From: Fontibacillus panacisegetis
GTDB taxonomy: Bacteria > Bacillota > Bacilli > Paenibacillales > Paenibacillaceae
Length of the DNA stretch: 64,000 nucleotides
NCBI RefSeq assembly: GCF_900102215.1
Contig: NZ_FNBG01000023.1
Location: forward strand, 30,701 to 94,700
Direction of reading: 5' to 3'
The notes beneath the pieces are model-generated. The model was not told where the DNA came from. It saw only the letters and a list, made by a program, of their open reading frames with translations, and ran no database searches. A program made the position numbers and the translations under genes. Positions 27,849 through 39,300 of this stretch are shown here, in pieces (the first letter of the stretch is position 1; each line of letters starts with the position of its first letter).

Positions 27849-28628
27849 TTAAATCGCCTGTTCTTCCTCATGCCCTGCGGATAGCTGGTCCATCAAAAGA
27901 TGCTTCAGCTCCATAAAATCAGGCGAGGTCATATCCTCTGTTTTCCGCGGACGTTCCATCGTTACTGTAATTTTTGTCTTCACCCGTCCAGGACGTGATG
28001 AAAACACATAAATATCATCTGACAGATAAATAGCTTCATCGATATCATGAGTAACAAACAGCACCGTTTTCCCGAAATCAGTCCAGATTTGCAGCAGCCA
28101 ATTCTGCATGGTCAATCTCGTCTGTGCATCTAGGGCCCCAAAAGGCTCATCCAGCAAAATGATGTCGCGATCATACAGCAGTGTTCGCAGCAACGCCGCA
28201 CGCTGCCGCATGCCACCGGACAGCTCCTTCGGATAATGCTTATCAAAGCCTTTAAGTCCGTATTTTTCTATCAAAGGTAAGGCCCGTTCTACTGCTTCCT
28301 TGCGCGGAACTCCCCGCACCTCCATGCCTAGGATGATATTATCCAGAATTGTACGCCAAGGGAGAAGCATATCCTTTTGCAGCATGTAGCCAACATACCC
28401 CGTTTTACCTACAATATTTTGGCCGTCTGCAATAACCTCTCCCGTTGAAGGGGGTACAAGTCCAGCAATAATATTGAACAAAGTCGATTTCCCGCAGCCA
28501 CTGGGACCGATAATGCTGACGAACCTTCCCTCCTCAATCGTCAGGCTCGTCTCTTGCATGGCCGGAATCTCTTGACCGTTTCTGCGAAACCATTTGCTAA
28601 CCCCGGAAATTTCAATTTTATGCTGCAT
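27849..28628 (-). CDS. ABC ATPase, SsuB/TauB family
   Basis: A 260-residue ATPase with Walker A GPSGCGKST, Q-loop MLQKDMLLPW, signature LSGGMRQRAALLRTLL, Walker B IILLDEPFGALD and the H-loop VTHDIDEA. The LPW sequence after the Q-loop is usual in NitT/TauT systems. ATG 28628 is chosen with AAGGAGG nine bases upstream; the ATG at 28637 touches that site and is unlikely. It is the first gene of the operon. Confidence 0.93.
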   Translation of the reverse strand: MQHKIEISGVSKWFRRNGQEIPAMQETSLTIEEGRFVSIIGPSGCGKSTLFNIIAGLVPPSTGEVIADGQNIVGKTGYVGYMLQKDMLLPWRTILDNIILGMEVRGVPRKEAVERALPLIEKYGLKGFDKHYPKELSGGMRQRAALLRTLLYDRDIILLDEPFGALDAQTRLTMQNWLLQIWTDFGKTVLFVTHDIDEAIYLSDDIYVFSSRPGRVKTKITVTMERPRKTEDMTSPDFMELKHLLMDQLSAGHEEEQAI

Positions 28629-28693
28629 CGACTGCATCCTCCTTTTAATTGCAAGTTTAAAAAGTATTCGTTAAGTGATAAATCTTTTTTGGA

Positions 28694-28764
28694 TATAAAA
28701 AATCGTCAGCTCAGTCCTGTAGACGCATCGTTACGATACGTTCAAGGGCCAAACTGACGATTAA
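28694..28764 (-). ncRNA. Candidate structured leader or terminator RNA
   Basis: On the minus strand a perfect 9-bp outer stem (AATCGTCAG at 28762-28754 with CTGACGATT at 28709-28701) ends in a run of six T. It encloses an 8-bp hairpin (28741-28734 with 28730-28723, loop TAA). Between them lie purine-rich internal loops of 12 and 13 bases that could add a CCU/AGG helix. It lies after the DUF2294 stop and 65 bp before the ABC operon. It is either a terminator with an unusual internal structure or a riboswitch-type attenuator. No known class was recognised. Confidence 0.5.
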
Positions 28765-28777
28765 CCAGCTCTCTATA

Positions 28778-29152
28778 CTAGAGTTCCAGCGATTCCTTCA
28801 GATAATGCTCCACATCGCGATCCAAAACCACGATCGTACCGGAAAATTCGGTCTCGGCATCGTAATCTTTGAGTACAGCGACAATATTTAATTGAAATTT
28901 ACGTTCGAACTCCGCTTTAAGCTCCCGTTTGAAAATCTGAAACAGGAGATAATCGAGCTGCCTTGTAGAAGAAGGATAATCCTCATCCAGCAGCTTCAGT
29001 ACCGGAACCCGCCCATTCAACGACATAATCAAAATCTTGTTTCCGACGAAATCCACCTTTTGCTGTTTTACACCCACGTTAAAAATTTGCTTATTTATCG
29101 CGTTGTAAATCCTCAAAATTTCCTGTTTCAATTCGCCTGCATTCATTACCAT
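28778..29152 (-). CDS. DUF2294-family protein
   Basis: A small soluble protein of about 124 residues matching the DUF2294 family pattern, with MNAGELKQEILRIYN at the start and a middle LNGRVPVLKLL segment. The function of the family is not established. ATG 29152 has AGGGTG about six bases upstream; a GTG at 29161 is in frame. It has its own consensus promoter and is probably monocistronic. Confidence 0.75.
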   Translation of the reverse strand: MVMNAGELKQEILRIYNAINKQIFNVGVKQQKVDFVGNKILIMSLNGRVPVLKLLDEDYPSSTRQLDYLLFQIFKRELKAEFERKFQLNIVAVLKDYDAETEFSGTIVVLDRDVEHYLKESLEL

Positions 29153-29230
29153 GCAACACACCCTCTCATTATGTTAAGTAACCTATCACAGAAATGGGTG
29201 TGACGTGTAAAAACTTTAATCTTGTGTTTT

Positions 29231-29258
29231 ATTATATGCTAAAACATAGGCTTGTCAA
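29231..29258 (-). promoter_or_regulatory. SigA-type promoter of the DUF2294 gene
   Basis: On the minus strand TTGACA (29258-29253) and TATAAT (29236-29231) are both perfect and are separated by 16 bases. The start would fall about 70 bases before the gene. Confidence 0.8.
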
Positions 29259-29371
29259 TATATTTATGTAAATAATAATAACACAAAACCATAGATTATA
29301 AGAAATATATAACATATATATGACACAGAATCGAATTATACATTTGGTGGTACACCTCTTTAAGAGCTAGG

Positions 29372-30304
29372 TCAATTCTTGTTACGCTGTTCAGCCGCAA
29401 AACACTGCACATCTGCCTCCGCAGGCATTCCCGCCTGAGCACCAAACTTCGTTACAGCCAGCGCGGAGACGAGACCGGCATAATCAACCGCCTTATCCAA
29501 GCTTTTACCCTGAGTTACAGCTATTGCCAAACCTGCGTTATAGCAATCACCTGCTCCCGTCGTATCAACGGTGGGTACTTTATATCCTGATATCATGCGA
29601 ACCTTGCCATCATCACTCAAGTAAGCAGAACCGCTCGCCCCAAGCGTTGTAACGACATGGTTTGCTCCCATTTTTTTCATGCGTTGCATAGCTGTCTCCA
29701 ACGATTCACCCTCCGCATCTATTCCCGTATATCGGCTTAGCTCTGAGCGGTTTGGCGTAATGTAGTCAACATAGCTAAATATTTCATTCGGTAATGGTTG
29801 AGCTGGTGCGGGATTGAGAACAACTATCTTACCTAGTGATTTAGCTTTTCTTGCAGCGTGCAGCACGGTATCTACCGGAATTTCAAGTTGCAGAAGAACG
29901 ATATCCGCCTGCTTCAGCTTATCTTCGTTCTTATCGATATCATCCGGCATTACCTTGTAATTCGCACCGGGAACAACAACAATGCTGTTGTCACCTTCTG
30001 TAACATAGATTGAAGCCACACCTGTTGTCATATTCGAAATACAATTTACGCCTGTTACATCGACGCCATCATCTCGCAGGGCATTTAGCAGTTCCTGACC
30101 GAAGGCATCGTCACCAACCGCTCCGATCATCGCCGTCTCTGCCCCAAGACGTGACGCTGCAACTGCCTGATTCGCCCCTTTTCCACCAGGGATGAACCTG
30201 ATTCGTTCTCCAAGCAACGTTTCTCCTACCTGCGGGGATCGCTCCGTTTCAACCACGATATCCATATTCAAGCTGCCTATAACGACCACTCTTGGTTTGT
30301 TCAT
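29372..30304 (-). CDS. rbsK: Ribokinase
   Basis: A PfkB-family sugar kinase of 310 residues. It has the N-terminal GSLNMDIVV, the GGKGANQAVAASRLG motif typical of ribokinase, and the C-terminal anion hole/catalytic motif DTTGAGDCYNAG. It phosphorylates D-ribose to ribose 5-phosphate. ATG 30304 is chosen with AAAGGG ten bases upstream; GTG 30310 is the alternative. It is not next to rbs transport genes here, so its source of ribose (for example nucleoside breakdown) is unclear. Confidence 0.92.
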   Translation of the reverse strand: MNKPRVVVIGSLNMDIVVETERSPQVGETLLGERIRFIPGGKGANQAVAASRLGAETAMIGAVGDDAFGQELLNALRDDGVDVTGVNCISNMTTGVASIYVTEGDNSIVVVPGANYKVMPDDIDKNEDKLKQADIVLLQLEIPVDTVLHAARKAKSLGKIVVLNPAPAQPLPNEIFSYVDYITPNRSELSRYTGIDAEGESLETAMQRMKKMGANHVVTTLGASGSAYLSDDGKVRMISGYKVPTVDTTGAGDCYNAGLAIAVTQGKSLDKAVDYAGLVSALAVTKFGAQAGMPAEADVQCFAAEQRNKN

Positions 30305-30396
30305 GTCCACACGTCCCTTTCTTAAAATTTCGGATTCAAAGTTAACGTCGAATTACTGGCTATCAGCTTAACGTGAGGATTGCAGATCGAACACAG

Positions 30397-30593
30397 TAGA
30401 GGGAAAAATTTCCTTTATTTTCGAAAATGAGATGATTTTAAAGAAAATAGAGGAAATATTTTCCTTTATCCTTACTGAAATTGCCCTAAAATACGAAAAA
30501 TTAGCGTTTAGCACTAAAATAGAGGAATGAAGTTCCTTTATTTTATGATCTTGAGCGAATCCTGATGGAATAGGGGAACCTTTTTCCTTTATT
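30397..30593. repeat. Array of four ATAGAGGAAA...TTTCCTTTAT palindromes
   Basis: Four imperfect palindromes of about 24 bases share the pattern ATAGAGGAA-N-TTCCTTTAT and lie near 30397, 30446, 30517 and 30569. Their spacings are about 50, 71 and 51 bases, separated by unrelated sequence. A minus-strand reading frame of 96 codons across them (30368-30658) looks repeat-derived and is not called as a gene. Nothing else was found between the ribokinase start and the terminator at 30844. Confidence 0.75.
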
Positions 30594-30843
30594 GCTACCG
30601 AAGTGCTGAGATAGGCTGAAAACGCCCAATTGGAGCCCATGATGCTTCTGTTTAACACGACACGAGCCTAATCACGATTACTTGTGGCATACTCTTTATT
30701 TTCGTATAAAATGACAGGTTTTTATCAAGAAAATGCTCTGAAGCAGCAATCTCGAGAGAAAATTCCTGCATATTTCAGGCTGTTGCTTACTGTTATAGCG
30801 CCATACAATTCGCTTCACATCCGGATATCAAAATACGCAAATG

Positions 30844-30899
30844 AAAAACCCGAAAGCCCGACAACTTCATAAAAGCGTCCATCTTTCGGGTTTGTTTTT
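30844..30899. terminator. Bidirectional terminator after the DHA2 efflux gene
   Basis: An 11-bp perfect stem AAACCCGAAAG/CTTTCGGGTTT with a 26-base loop has T-rich flanks on both strands. It lies just after the stop at 30917. Confidence 0.8.
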
Positions 30900-30916
30900 G
30901 TGGAACTCAATCCTTT

Positions 30917-32542
30917 TTATTCTTCAACCCCGGATGTTGCCAACTTGGCTTCTCCGTGAGATTGTGCACTTTTTGCTGACTCCTGATTTGTTGTACGGAG
31001 AGGAATCTCCTTCAGGAAAAACACGAGCACAAATGCAACCACAAGCACAAGAGTACCTGTCAAGAATACGTGAGATAACGTGGTGCCAAGGATATCTCGC
31101 ATGCTCGCAATCAATTGTTCAAAGACAGGCTGTATTTCTGTTGGCAAACTAGCTTGTGTCTGCTCAATCAACGGCTTGTTCATTAATGTCTGCGGATTCG
31201 CAAAGGCAGCTATTTGTTTCGCAACAGTTGGATCTATGTTACTTAAATTCGGAGCATCGGGAGACTGCATAGCTTCTTTCAGGTTTTTACTGAGACTGTT
31301 GGCCATTACTGTACCCATCACCGCAATACCAATCGTCCCCCCTAAATTTCGGAACAATTGCGAGGATGCTGTAACGACGCCAAGCTCCTTATGTGGCACT
31401 GCATTTTGTGTAGCTAATGAGAATACCGGCATGCCAAGTCCCAATCCTACGCCAAACACGCACATGCTCAATACTGCCAACCAGATGTCATTCATAAATA
31501 CCATCATGGCCATACCTATAATCATGATCGGAACCCCGATAATAGCATAACGTTTGTACTTGCCTTTTTTAGAAATAATTTGACCAACGAATGCACTTGT
31601 AACCACCATAAAAATGGACATTGGCATCGTCACATAACCTGCATAGGTTGGAGAAATGCCAAGCACACCCTGAACAAAAAATGAAATATAGATCATAGCG
31701 CCCATCATACCGAAGTTCATGATAAAGCCGATCAAGTTAGAAATAGTTACTATTCCATTTTTAAATAAATGCATCGGAAGAATTGGATTTGATGCTTTTA
31801 GTTCAACCAGGACGAAAATAATCGCTGATACAAGCGTTCCGGCCAGAAGTCCGAGAATTTGCGCTGAACCCCAAGCATATTGCGTACCTGCCCAAGAAAA
31901 TGCTAATAGAAGAGGTACGATCGTTGTCGTCATTAACAATGAACCCAAGTAGTCAATGCTTTCCCCCGGTTTACGTTCCACTTTAGGGAATAGCATCATA
32001 ATCATAACAAATGCAACAATACCAAGCGGCAGGAAAATCCAGAACAGCCAATGCCAATCAAGATGATCTACCAAATAACCACCAAGTGTCGGACCAAGTA
32101 CGCTGGAGAAACCAAAGATCGCACTCATAAAGCCCATCCATTTACCCCGTTCACGTGGTGAGAAAAGGTCACCTACAGCTGTAAATGCTGTCGATTGAAT
32201 AATACCGGCACCAATACCTTGAATACCGCGATAAGTAATAAATTGAAATACATCATTCGAAGTACCCGTCAAAAAGGCCCCGACCATAAACAATAAAATA
32301 CCTATTAATAGGAATGGTTTCCGTCCAAATATATCAGACAGCTTGCCGACCAGTACGGTTGCGATTGTTGAAGTCAGTAAGTAAATATTAATCGTCCAAG
32401 TATAGTATTCCATCCCATTAAGGATTGAAATAATTCTCGGCATTGCCGTACTTACTATGGTCTGATTAATCGCTGCAAAGAACATGGCAACCATAATAGC
32501 AATCATGATTGTCATTTTGCGTTTTTGTGATAAATGCTCCAT
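30917..32542 (-). CDS. DHA2-family multidrug MFS exporter (EmrB/QacA type)
   Basis: A 541-residue transporter with about fourteen membrane segments. It shows the DHA2 motif A (GKLSDIFGRKP) and motif C (GFSSVLGPTLGG), plus a large loop before the last segment. The gene follows a MarR regulator by 18 bp on the same strand, the usual layout for inducible multidrug efflux. Confidence 0.9.
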   Translation of the reverse strand: MEHLSQKRKMTIMIAIMVAMFFAAINQTIVSTAMPRIISILNGMEYYTWTINIYLLTSTIATVLVGKLSDIFGRKPFLLIGILLFMVGAFLTGTSNDVFQFITYRGIQGIGAGIIQSTAFTAVGDLFSPRERGKWMGFMSAIFGFSSVLGPTLGGYLVDHLDWHWLFWIFLPLGIVAFVMIMMLFPKVERKPGESIDYLGSLLMTTTIVPLLLAFSWAGTQYAWGSAQILGLLAGTLVSAIIFVLVELKASNPILPMHLFKNGIVTISNLIGFIMNFGMMGAMIYISFFVQGVLGISPTYAGYVTMPMSIFMVVTSAFVGQIISKKGKYKRYAIIGVPIMIIGMAMMVFMNDIWLAVLSMCVFGVGLGLGMPVFSLATQNAVPHKELGVVTASSQLFRNLGGTIGIAVMGTVMANSLSKNLKEAMQSPDAPNLSNIDPTVAKQIAAFANPQTLMNKPLIEQTQASLPTEIQPVFEQLIASMRDILGTTLSHVFLTGTLVLVVAFVLVFFLKEIPLRTTNQESAKSAQSHGEAKLATSGVEE

Positions 32543-32560
32543 AATTTCTCTCCATTTCCT

Positions 32561-32995
32561 TTACTCGTTGTTTTCTATATTTTTAAGAATTGTTGAAAAA
32601 ACACGTCTCAAATGAAGGATATCCTCTTCTTCCAGCTTGCTAAAAATCATTTGAATCGTCTCTTTCTGACTCTCCAAGATCTGTTCAATAACGGCTTCTC
32701 CTTGTTCGGTAACCGTTATGATAACAACTCTACGATCGTTCTCCGCACGCTCTCTGGAAACATAGCCCTCTGCCAACAATTTATCCGTAATCCCTGTCAC
32801 TGCCGCCGATGTTATGCCAAGTGCGTCTGCTACCTCAGACACTTTAAGCGGACCCTGCTTCTTAAGGTAGTGCAGCATTTTAAATTGCGGAAAACTTACC
32901 TTACTATCCCCCTTCTTATTCCATTCATGTGAAATACCTTTCAGTAGACTGCGAAACATCGAAGCTACCTCAAATAACGCCTCTTCCTTGACCAA
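32561..32995 (-). CDS. MarR-family transcriptional repressor
   Basis: A winged-helix regulator of 144 residues with the MarR recognition region VADALGITSAAVTGITDKL and the wing signature RAENDRRVVIITVT. The start is TTG 32995, seven bases after GGAGG. It most likely represses its own promoter and the efflux gene downstream. It has no conserved cysteine of the OhrR type. Confidence 0.9.
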   Translation of the reverse strand: MVKEEALFEVASMFRSLLKGISHEWNKKGDSKVSFPQFKMLHYLKKQGPLKVSEVADALGITSAAVTGITDKLLAEGYVSRERAENDRRVVIITVTEQGEAVIEQILESQKETIQMIFSKLEEEDILHLRRVFSTILKNIENNE

Positions 32996-33070
32996 TCTTC
33001 TACCTCCTCAAGCAGTAGCCTGATCGTATTACTTGTTAATTTCCTCAATGGCTAATGCAATTCGCTATTT

Positions 33071-33146
33071 ATTTAAATATCTTAAATAATTAGTTGTTAA
33101 TTATTAAAGTATTTATTAATATATACTTATCAAATCCACTAGTCAA
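33071..33146 (-). promoter_or_regulatory. Promoter and candidate MarR operators of the efflux operon
   Basis: TTGACT (33146-33141) and TATATT (33123-33118) on the minus strand are 17 bases apart. Just downstream are TAATTAGTTGTTAATTA (33087-33103, half sites TAATTA) and a second A+T palindrome (33071-33087), well placed for repressor binding around the start. Apart from these and a terminator, nothing else was found in 32996-33306. Confidence 0.65.
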
Positions 33147-33268
33147 GTGGACTTTAAAGGCTATGCAACCCATATTCACTTCGCATACCATTTCGCCTTT
33201 CGCAGGTATTCCAGCTAGATCGGGATTGGTCATTCCCGTGACCGGACTTTCACCAGCCAGAGAAAACA

Positions 33269-33299
33269 CAAAAAAAGGCCGCCCACTGGGCAGCCTTTA
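33269..33299 (-). terminator. Terminator of the galactan operon
   Basis: The stem AAAGGCTGCCC/GGGCGGCCTTT (one mismatch, loop of three) followed by a T-run on the minus strand lies just after the galactanase stop. Confidence 0.88.
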
Positions 33300-33306
33300 A
33301 AATTGC

Positions 33307-36300
33307 TTATAGATTCAATATCTCGTAAATAACTTTCGCCGCTTGAGCTCGGGTTGCGAGTCCTTTTGGCTGGAATTGACCATTGCCAACACCTTGAATG
33401 ATTCCTTTGTCATTCATTGAATGGATAGCATCTTTTGCATATCCGGAAAATGCTGCTTCATCTGTAAAGCCTGTCTTGCCGATCGCTACATCATCTAGCA
33501 ATTTTGCAGCCATCGCGGCACGGTATACCAAGACAGCCATCTCTTCTCTAGTAATTGTAGCGTTTCCGTCGAATTTACCATCGCTTCTTCCCGTAACGAT
33601 TCCCAATTGCTTCGCGATAGAAACTGAAGCAACATACCATGAGTCCTGAGGTATATCTGTGAAATCGCTGCCGTTATTCGTTCCTTTCAAATCTAAAGCG
33701 CTTATAAGCATATGAACAAATTGCGCGCGAGTAATCGCTTGATTCGGGTTAAACAATCCTTCACCCGTACCTTTGACAATCTCTCTGGATGCCAACGATT
33801 CAATAACATTTCTAGCCCATTCTGCTTTTCCAAGATCATTAAAGGAAATAGGTGCGTTTAATGCAACATAAGCTCCTTCTTGATTTGGTGTGAAGGCTAC
33901 TACACCATTGTTAGCATCATATTTCGCCTTCTTCACGAGTTCTAGCTTACCTTCAGAAGTAATATGGTAAACAACGACCTGATGAGCCATTTCGCCATTG
34001 CTCAAAGCATATGGCAGCAATATTGTCGACATTTGAGCAGCCTCAGAATTTGCCAACTTCTTGCCATCAAGGCTAATTTCAAATCGATATGCCGTTTTAC
34101 CGTTCAATGCACTTTGAATTTCAGATGTGCTCGCAGTTCCTTGCGCAGGAGTGATGCTCAAGCTAAACTCTAATTGACCTTTAGCACCGGACAAGGCATC
34201 CTGCAGCTTGTCATTATCCAGCTTCAGAGTAACTCCGCTCGCCTGAAGCAGAACCTCTTTAATATTCACAGAAGCATCTTGAAGTGGGCCAACTGGAATA
34301 GATAGATTAATATTTTGTGCCTCACCTTGCTTTGCTGCCACTTCAATAACCAAGGTCTGATTGTTGTTAGATTTTATTGCCTGCTCCAAATCCTTCACAG
34401 AAAGCTGAGCATTCACTGCACCATTCTTGTCAACTCCAGCATTTACTGCGACATGTCCATCTTTTAGTGTCGTAGTAGTATTGCTGCCCTGTTCTTGACT
34501 GGAACTGCCGCTACTCGATGAAGGGCTGTTCGTCCCTGGGTTTGTTCCTGGATTTGTTCCTGGATTTGTTCCTGGATTTGTTCCTGGGTTCGTTCCCGGG
34601 TCTGTACCCGGATCTGTTCCGGGGTCAGGTTTGCTTGCTTGAGTTTTAGCTCTGACGGCTTCGGACCAATCAGACAACCCTGCTTCATTCAACGAACGAA
34701 GCTTATAGAAATAAATTGTATCGTGTGCTAGATTCGTATCCTCATAATGAGTATCAGGAATGTCTGTCAGATTGATCTTCACGAATTCATCGTCCATGCT
34801 GTTTGCGCGATATACAGCATATGTCACGGCACCAGGCGTTATATTCCAGTTCAAGGTTATCGAGCTGCTGCTCAATGATACCGCGGTGATTCCTTGAGGT
34901 GCTCCCGGAACAATGTCTTCAGATTCAGTCGTAACATTAACAGCCTGAGATGGAGCCGATTCCCCGGCACTATTCACTGCTGTTACCTGATACGAGTAAG
35001 CAGTCTCAGGCAGTAAGCCTAAATCCTGATATGCAGGCTCTGTTACTGGTGTATCATTTAGAAGAACAAAGTCCCCATTTTCATTACTTCTGTAAATGTT
35101 ATATCCCGCCGCTTCAATCACAGGCTCCCAAGATAAATGTATCGACTTTCCATAAGCTATTCCCTGAACCTGCTTCGGTGCAGCAGGAATGGACAACTGA
35201 TCCACTACACTCACTGTCAGGCTTTGCTCGAACAAATATCCGACGGATAAGTTTTTATATGAATCAACATACACTGTTATTTTTGCTTGTCCTGGTTGAT
35301 GTGCTGTAATTACACCAGTATCACGGTCTACTGAAGCAATTTCAGGTGCATCGGATTCCCAATAGATTGGTCGATGATCGGCATCAGCCTGGAAGACAGA
35401 AACTCCCAACTCTAGTGTGTCCTGATTTACCAATGAGACAATACCATTTTCCGGGATATGAACACTGTCTTTGCGGTACAATGAAATTCCTTCTACAATG
35501 ACAGGTGTTTTAATACCTATACTGACTGACTTTGTTAAACCGCTAGCAGTCGTAGCAGTAATGGTTATCGGCTTAATCTCACCGTCAACACCGCCATATT
35601 CCTTTGTTACCACCGTAGCCTGACTTCCATTGCTGATTATCTCTGCAACAGTTGGATCGCTGGACGTCCACACGATATCCTCATTTACAAACGAAGGCTT
35701 GATTCCTGCTGTAAGCTCAACTGAATCCGTTGTGACCACTTTAGCCGGAGCATTGCTTATTTCAACAGATTCTGCTTTAGTTACGAAGCTGCCTTTTGCT
35801 GTAAATTCAGCAATACCAGGCCATACTGTTTTGCCCTCTTGCTTAGTTTCATGCATGGCGACACGAATAAATTGCGCTTTTGTTCCAGACGGCAAAGCAT
35901 CAGTAACTTTTACATCATCGCTGAATACGGTAGAGTGATTCACAATCGCAGTGTACGTTTTACCGTCATCCGATACCTCGATGCTGTACTTCTGTTTTCC
36001 CCAGAACTCCATATTAATCTGATTGATTTCTGCCATTTGACCTAAATCAACCCACCATGTATACGTTCTGCCTGCAGCAGGCGAACCTGGAGACCATGCC
36101 GTACTCCGATTACCGTCTATCGCATCCTGCGGAGGATTTTTAGCGTACATGTTGCTTGTCCCTGTCACCTTGTTTTTCTGCAATTCGTCAGAAACCTGCA
36201 CCTGTGCCTGGGCTGTGAATCCTCCGTCTTGTGTAGTTACTGTGATCGTTGTTTCCCCTGCTTTTTTAGCCACAACATAACCGTCTTGTGTTACGGATGC

Positions 36301-39300
36301 GATGCTCTCATCTGAAGATGTCCAAGTGACATTCGGATTGTCGGGAGCCGCTGGCTGCAGATTGGCTTGAAGCTGCTCGTATTGACCTGCAACAAGGCTG
36401 AGTTCGGTTTTATTGAGTACGATTCCCGCAACCGGAAGACTATCTGCAACGACAACCTCTACAGATGCACTAGCACCGCCATCCGCAGATGTCACCGTCA
36501 ATGTTGCCGACCCGTCAGCAACAGCAGTCAGAACACCATCACTAACCGTAAATACATTATCGTTACTGGAAGACCAGAGCAGCGATTTATTTAAAGCATC
36601 CTCCGGTGTAACTGTGGCTTTCTCGGTATGAGTCGCACCCGCTCGCATTCTAATAAGCTGTGATTCCAGTGTAATAGCTTCAACTTTTACCGGAACTATA
36701 GTTACTTCTACTGTATCATGAACAGCACCTTTATCAGCCGCTGCTGTAATGGTCGCTGTGCCTGCTGCAACGCCTGTTACTACTCCTTTATCATTGACCT
36801 TTGCGATAGCTTCGTCGCTGGAAGTCCACTGTACCTCCGGGAACGAAGCATTGTCAGGAAGGACCTTTGCTCCTAACTGCTTGGTACGGCCAATAGAAAG
36901 CTCAAATTGCTCGGAATCAATCTCAACGCTCGAAACGTCTATCTTTGTTGCATTCAGCTTAAATTGATACACTGCATGACCGTCTGCAGACGTAATCGTG
37001 ATATCGGATTCTCCTTTATTGTGCACTATCAATGTAACGTCATTCGTGATGCCACGCTGTTGGATTAACGTCCCCGGATTGCTGGTTTCCACAGCTTCCC
37101 CGAGGAAGCTGGCTACTTCAGGATTAGAGGATTTGTAAATCAAACGATTATCAGTAGCACTATTTGTTATTTGTGCATTAATCTTGATTTGATCTCCTAC
37201 ATTGCCTATTACTTGCTGATCGGCACTGATTACAGGCTGTGTTACTTGTATAGAATCAGCCAGTACTGGAGCGGTTACAATGACATTGCGCGAAGCTGTA
37301 AAACCTCCATCTACCGTTGTAGCTGTAATAGTCGCCTGACCTGCCTGAACGGCAGTAACAATTCCGGAATGACTCACCTTTGCGATCGATGGGTCACTGG
37401 AGGTCCATTCCACATTGGTATACGCAAATTGACCCGCTGGAGCAACCTCAGGAATCATCTTGTCGCTGTTGCCAGCAATCAGAGTCAAATCTCCACCAGG
37501 CAATGCCAAGCCTGACACCGCTGTTGGCTTAACCTCATAGCTTGCCGAGATCGGATTATGCGAAATTTTTCCGCCTAGCGGCTTGGACACTGCTTTTCCC
37601 CGCCACAAGTAGGCATAAGTACCATCAGACGCATGTCCGTCATACGTAAACAAAGTACGGTTATCTACTGTATTTCCGTATTCGGTTGTACTTCCTCCAG
37701 GAATCCATGGGCTATACCATTCGCTATGCCCCTTCCCTTTGGTAATCCATTCCGCCGCCCAATAGAAAAAACCTACTTCAGCGTTATTTGGATTGGGTAC
37801 ATCGCGAATCGTCTGCATATACTCAATCAACCAGTTGTATTGTCCTCGTTGTGAGGTTTCGTAAAAAGGAACATATAATGCAGAACCATTCTTGGTAGGG
37901 TCTTTATCATCTCTCGTGAAAGAATAACCTGTCTCAGAAAAAATAACGTCTTTACCTTTCCATTTGTCGAAATTGTTGCTCATCATGGAATATATATTGC
38001 CACTATCACGGCCGCCGTACAAAGAATAAGCTTCTCCATCCCACTTCATACCGTTGTTCAGGTTTTTGGTATACCAATCATTAGAGGTTTCCGGCTGATA
38101 GCCATTATTTAAGTGGAAAAATCCTTGCGTAGTTGGAGATGCATCCTTCATAGCCTGATAAGAAGCGTTGACCAGCTTGGCAAAGCCTTCTCTATTCGTA
38201 GAATAAATCTTTCCTTCAGGCCATACGATCCCACCATTTTGCTCATTGCCCAATTTAACAGAGTCAGGAGCTACTCCTGCGTCAGCTAATGTTTTGATAA
38301 AATCATACGTGTAGTTGTACATTGAAGTCTGCAATTGATCCATGCTTTGATTAAACCATGCCAATGGCTTATAAGCCTTAGCTGCACTCATCCAGTTGTC
38401 ACTGTAGTGAAAAGAGACTTCAAATTTCATATGATGCTCTTTGGCACGTTTGCCAATGTCGAGAGCCTGTTCCTTACCGAAAAAGCCTGGAATCATCTGT
38501 AATGGTGTCGATACTCCTGTGCCCAAATAAGCGAGATCGTTCTGGTAATTCATGTTCACGCTAATCTTTGGAAGATCTTCACGTTTACCATTTTGATAGT
38601 CGTTCCATACCTTCTCATCGTATATGTAATTACCGGCTTCTACAAAAAACATAGACGTAACCGCATTAACACCACGATTTCGCATAATGTCGAAGAAATC
38701 CTGCTCGACATTATTTGCCTTGTAAACGCCACCATATTGCTCTACCACATTTAAAAAGGAGACGTCTACTCCCTTGACAACCGTGTTATCCATCTCAAAA
38801 AGATCGATACTGTCCGCATACCCATAGCCATTTCCTTCCGAATTACGCTCCACATAAATTGTTGCTGACGTCTCGCCGGCTCCTGTACGGAAAGCAAGTG
38901 ACAGCAGCGAATAATCAGTGGTAGCCAAAGGTGCTGTATTGGATTCGCTTATACCTGATACTCCGATCCGAATCCGGTCGGCTTCATTGTCCACTTTAGC
39001 TCGTGTTGTTACAATGTAGTCTGTGTTCGGCTTGACCGTAACGGTCTGTGCAATCCTAGAGCCCGTGTTCATTTTTATAGCGTATTGACCTGCATCAACT
39101 TGATCTGTGATGATTGCAGTGTCACCGGTGGTGGTCCAGAAATCCGCAGTACCTGATTCAAAGCCCCAGTTTTGAAGCGGATTGTTGTCTGAAAACTCCA
39201 TATAAAACTGTACATCATCAATTTCAACGTTCATACCCGCTTGATTGACATAAAGACCAATCGTAGCTTGACCGTTATAGACCAATACATTTCGGATTAC

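Noticed and set aside
28694..28764. Assignment to a purine, guanidine, TPP or PreQ1 riboswitch
   Set aside because: The conserved core sequences of these classes are not present.
30368..30658. A 96-codon minus-strand reading frame
   Set aside because: It lies across the palindrome array and its product echoes the repeats (IKE...SS); there is no ribosome site and no family match.
34464..34688. A Gln/Glu-rich minus-strand reading frame
   Set aside because: It is another frame of the PGTNPGT linker DNA repeat inside the galactanase gene.
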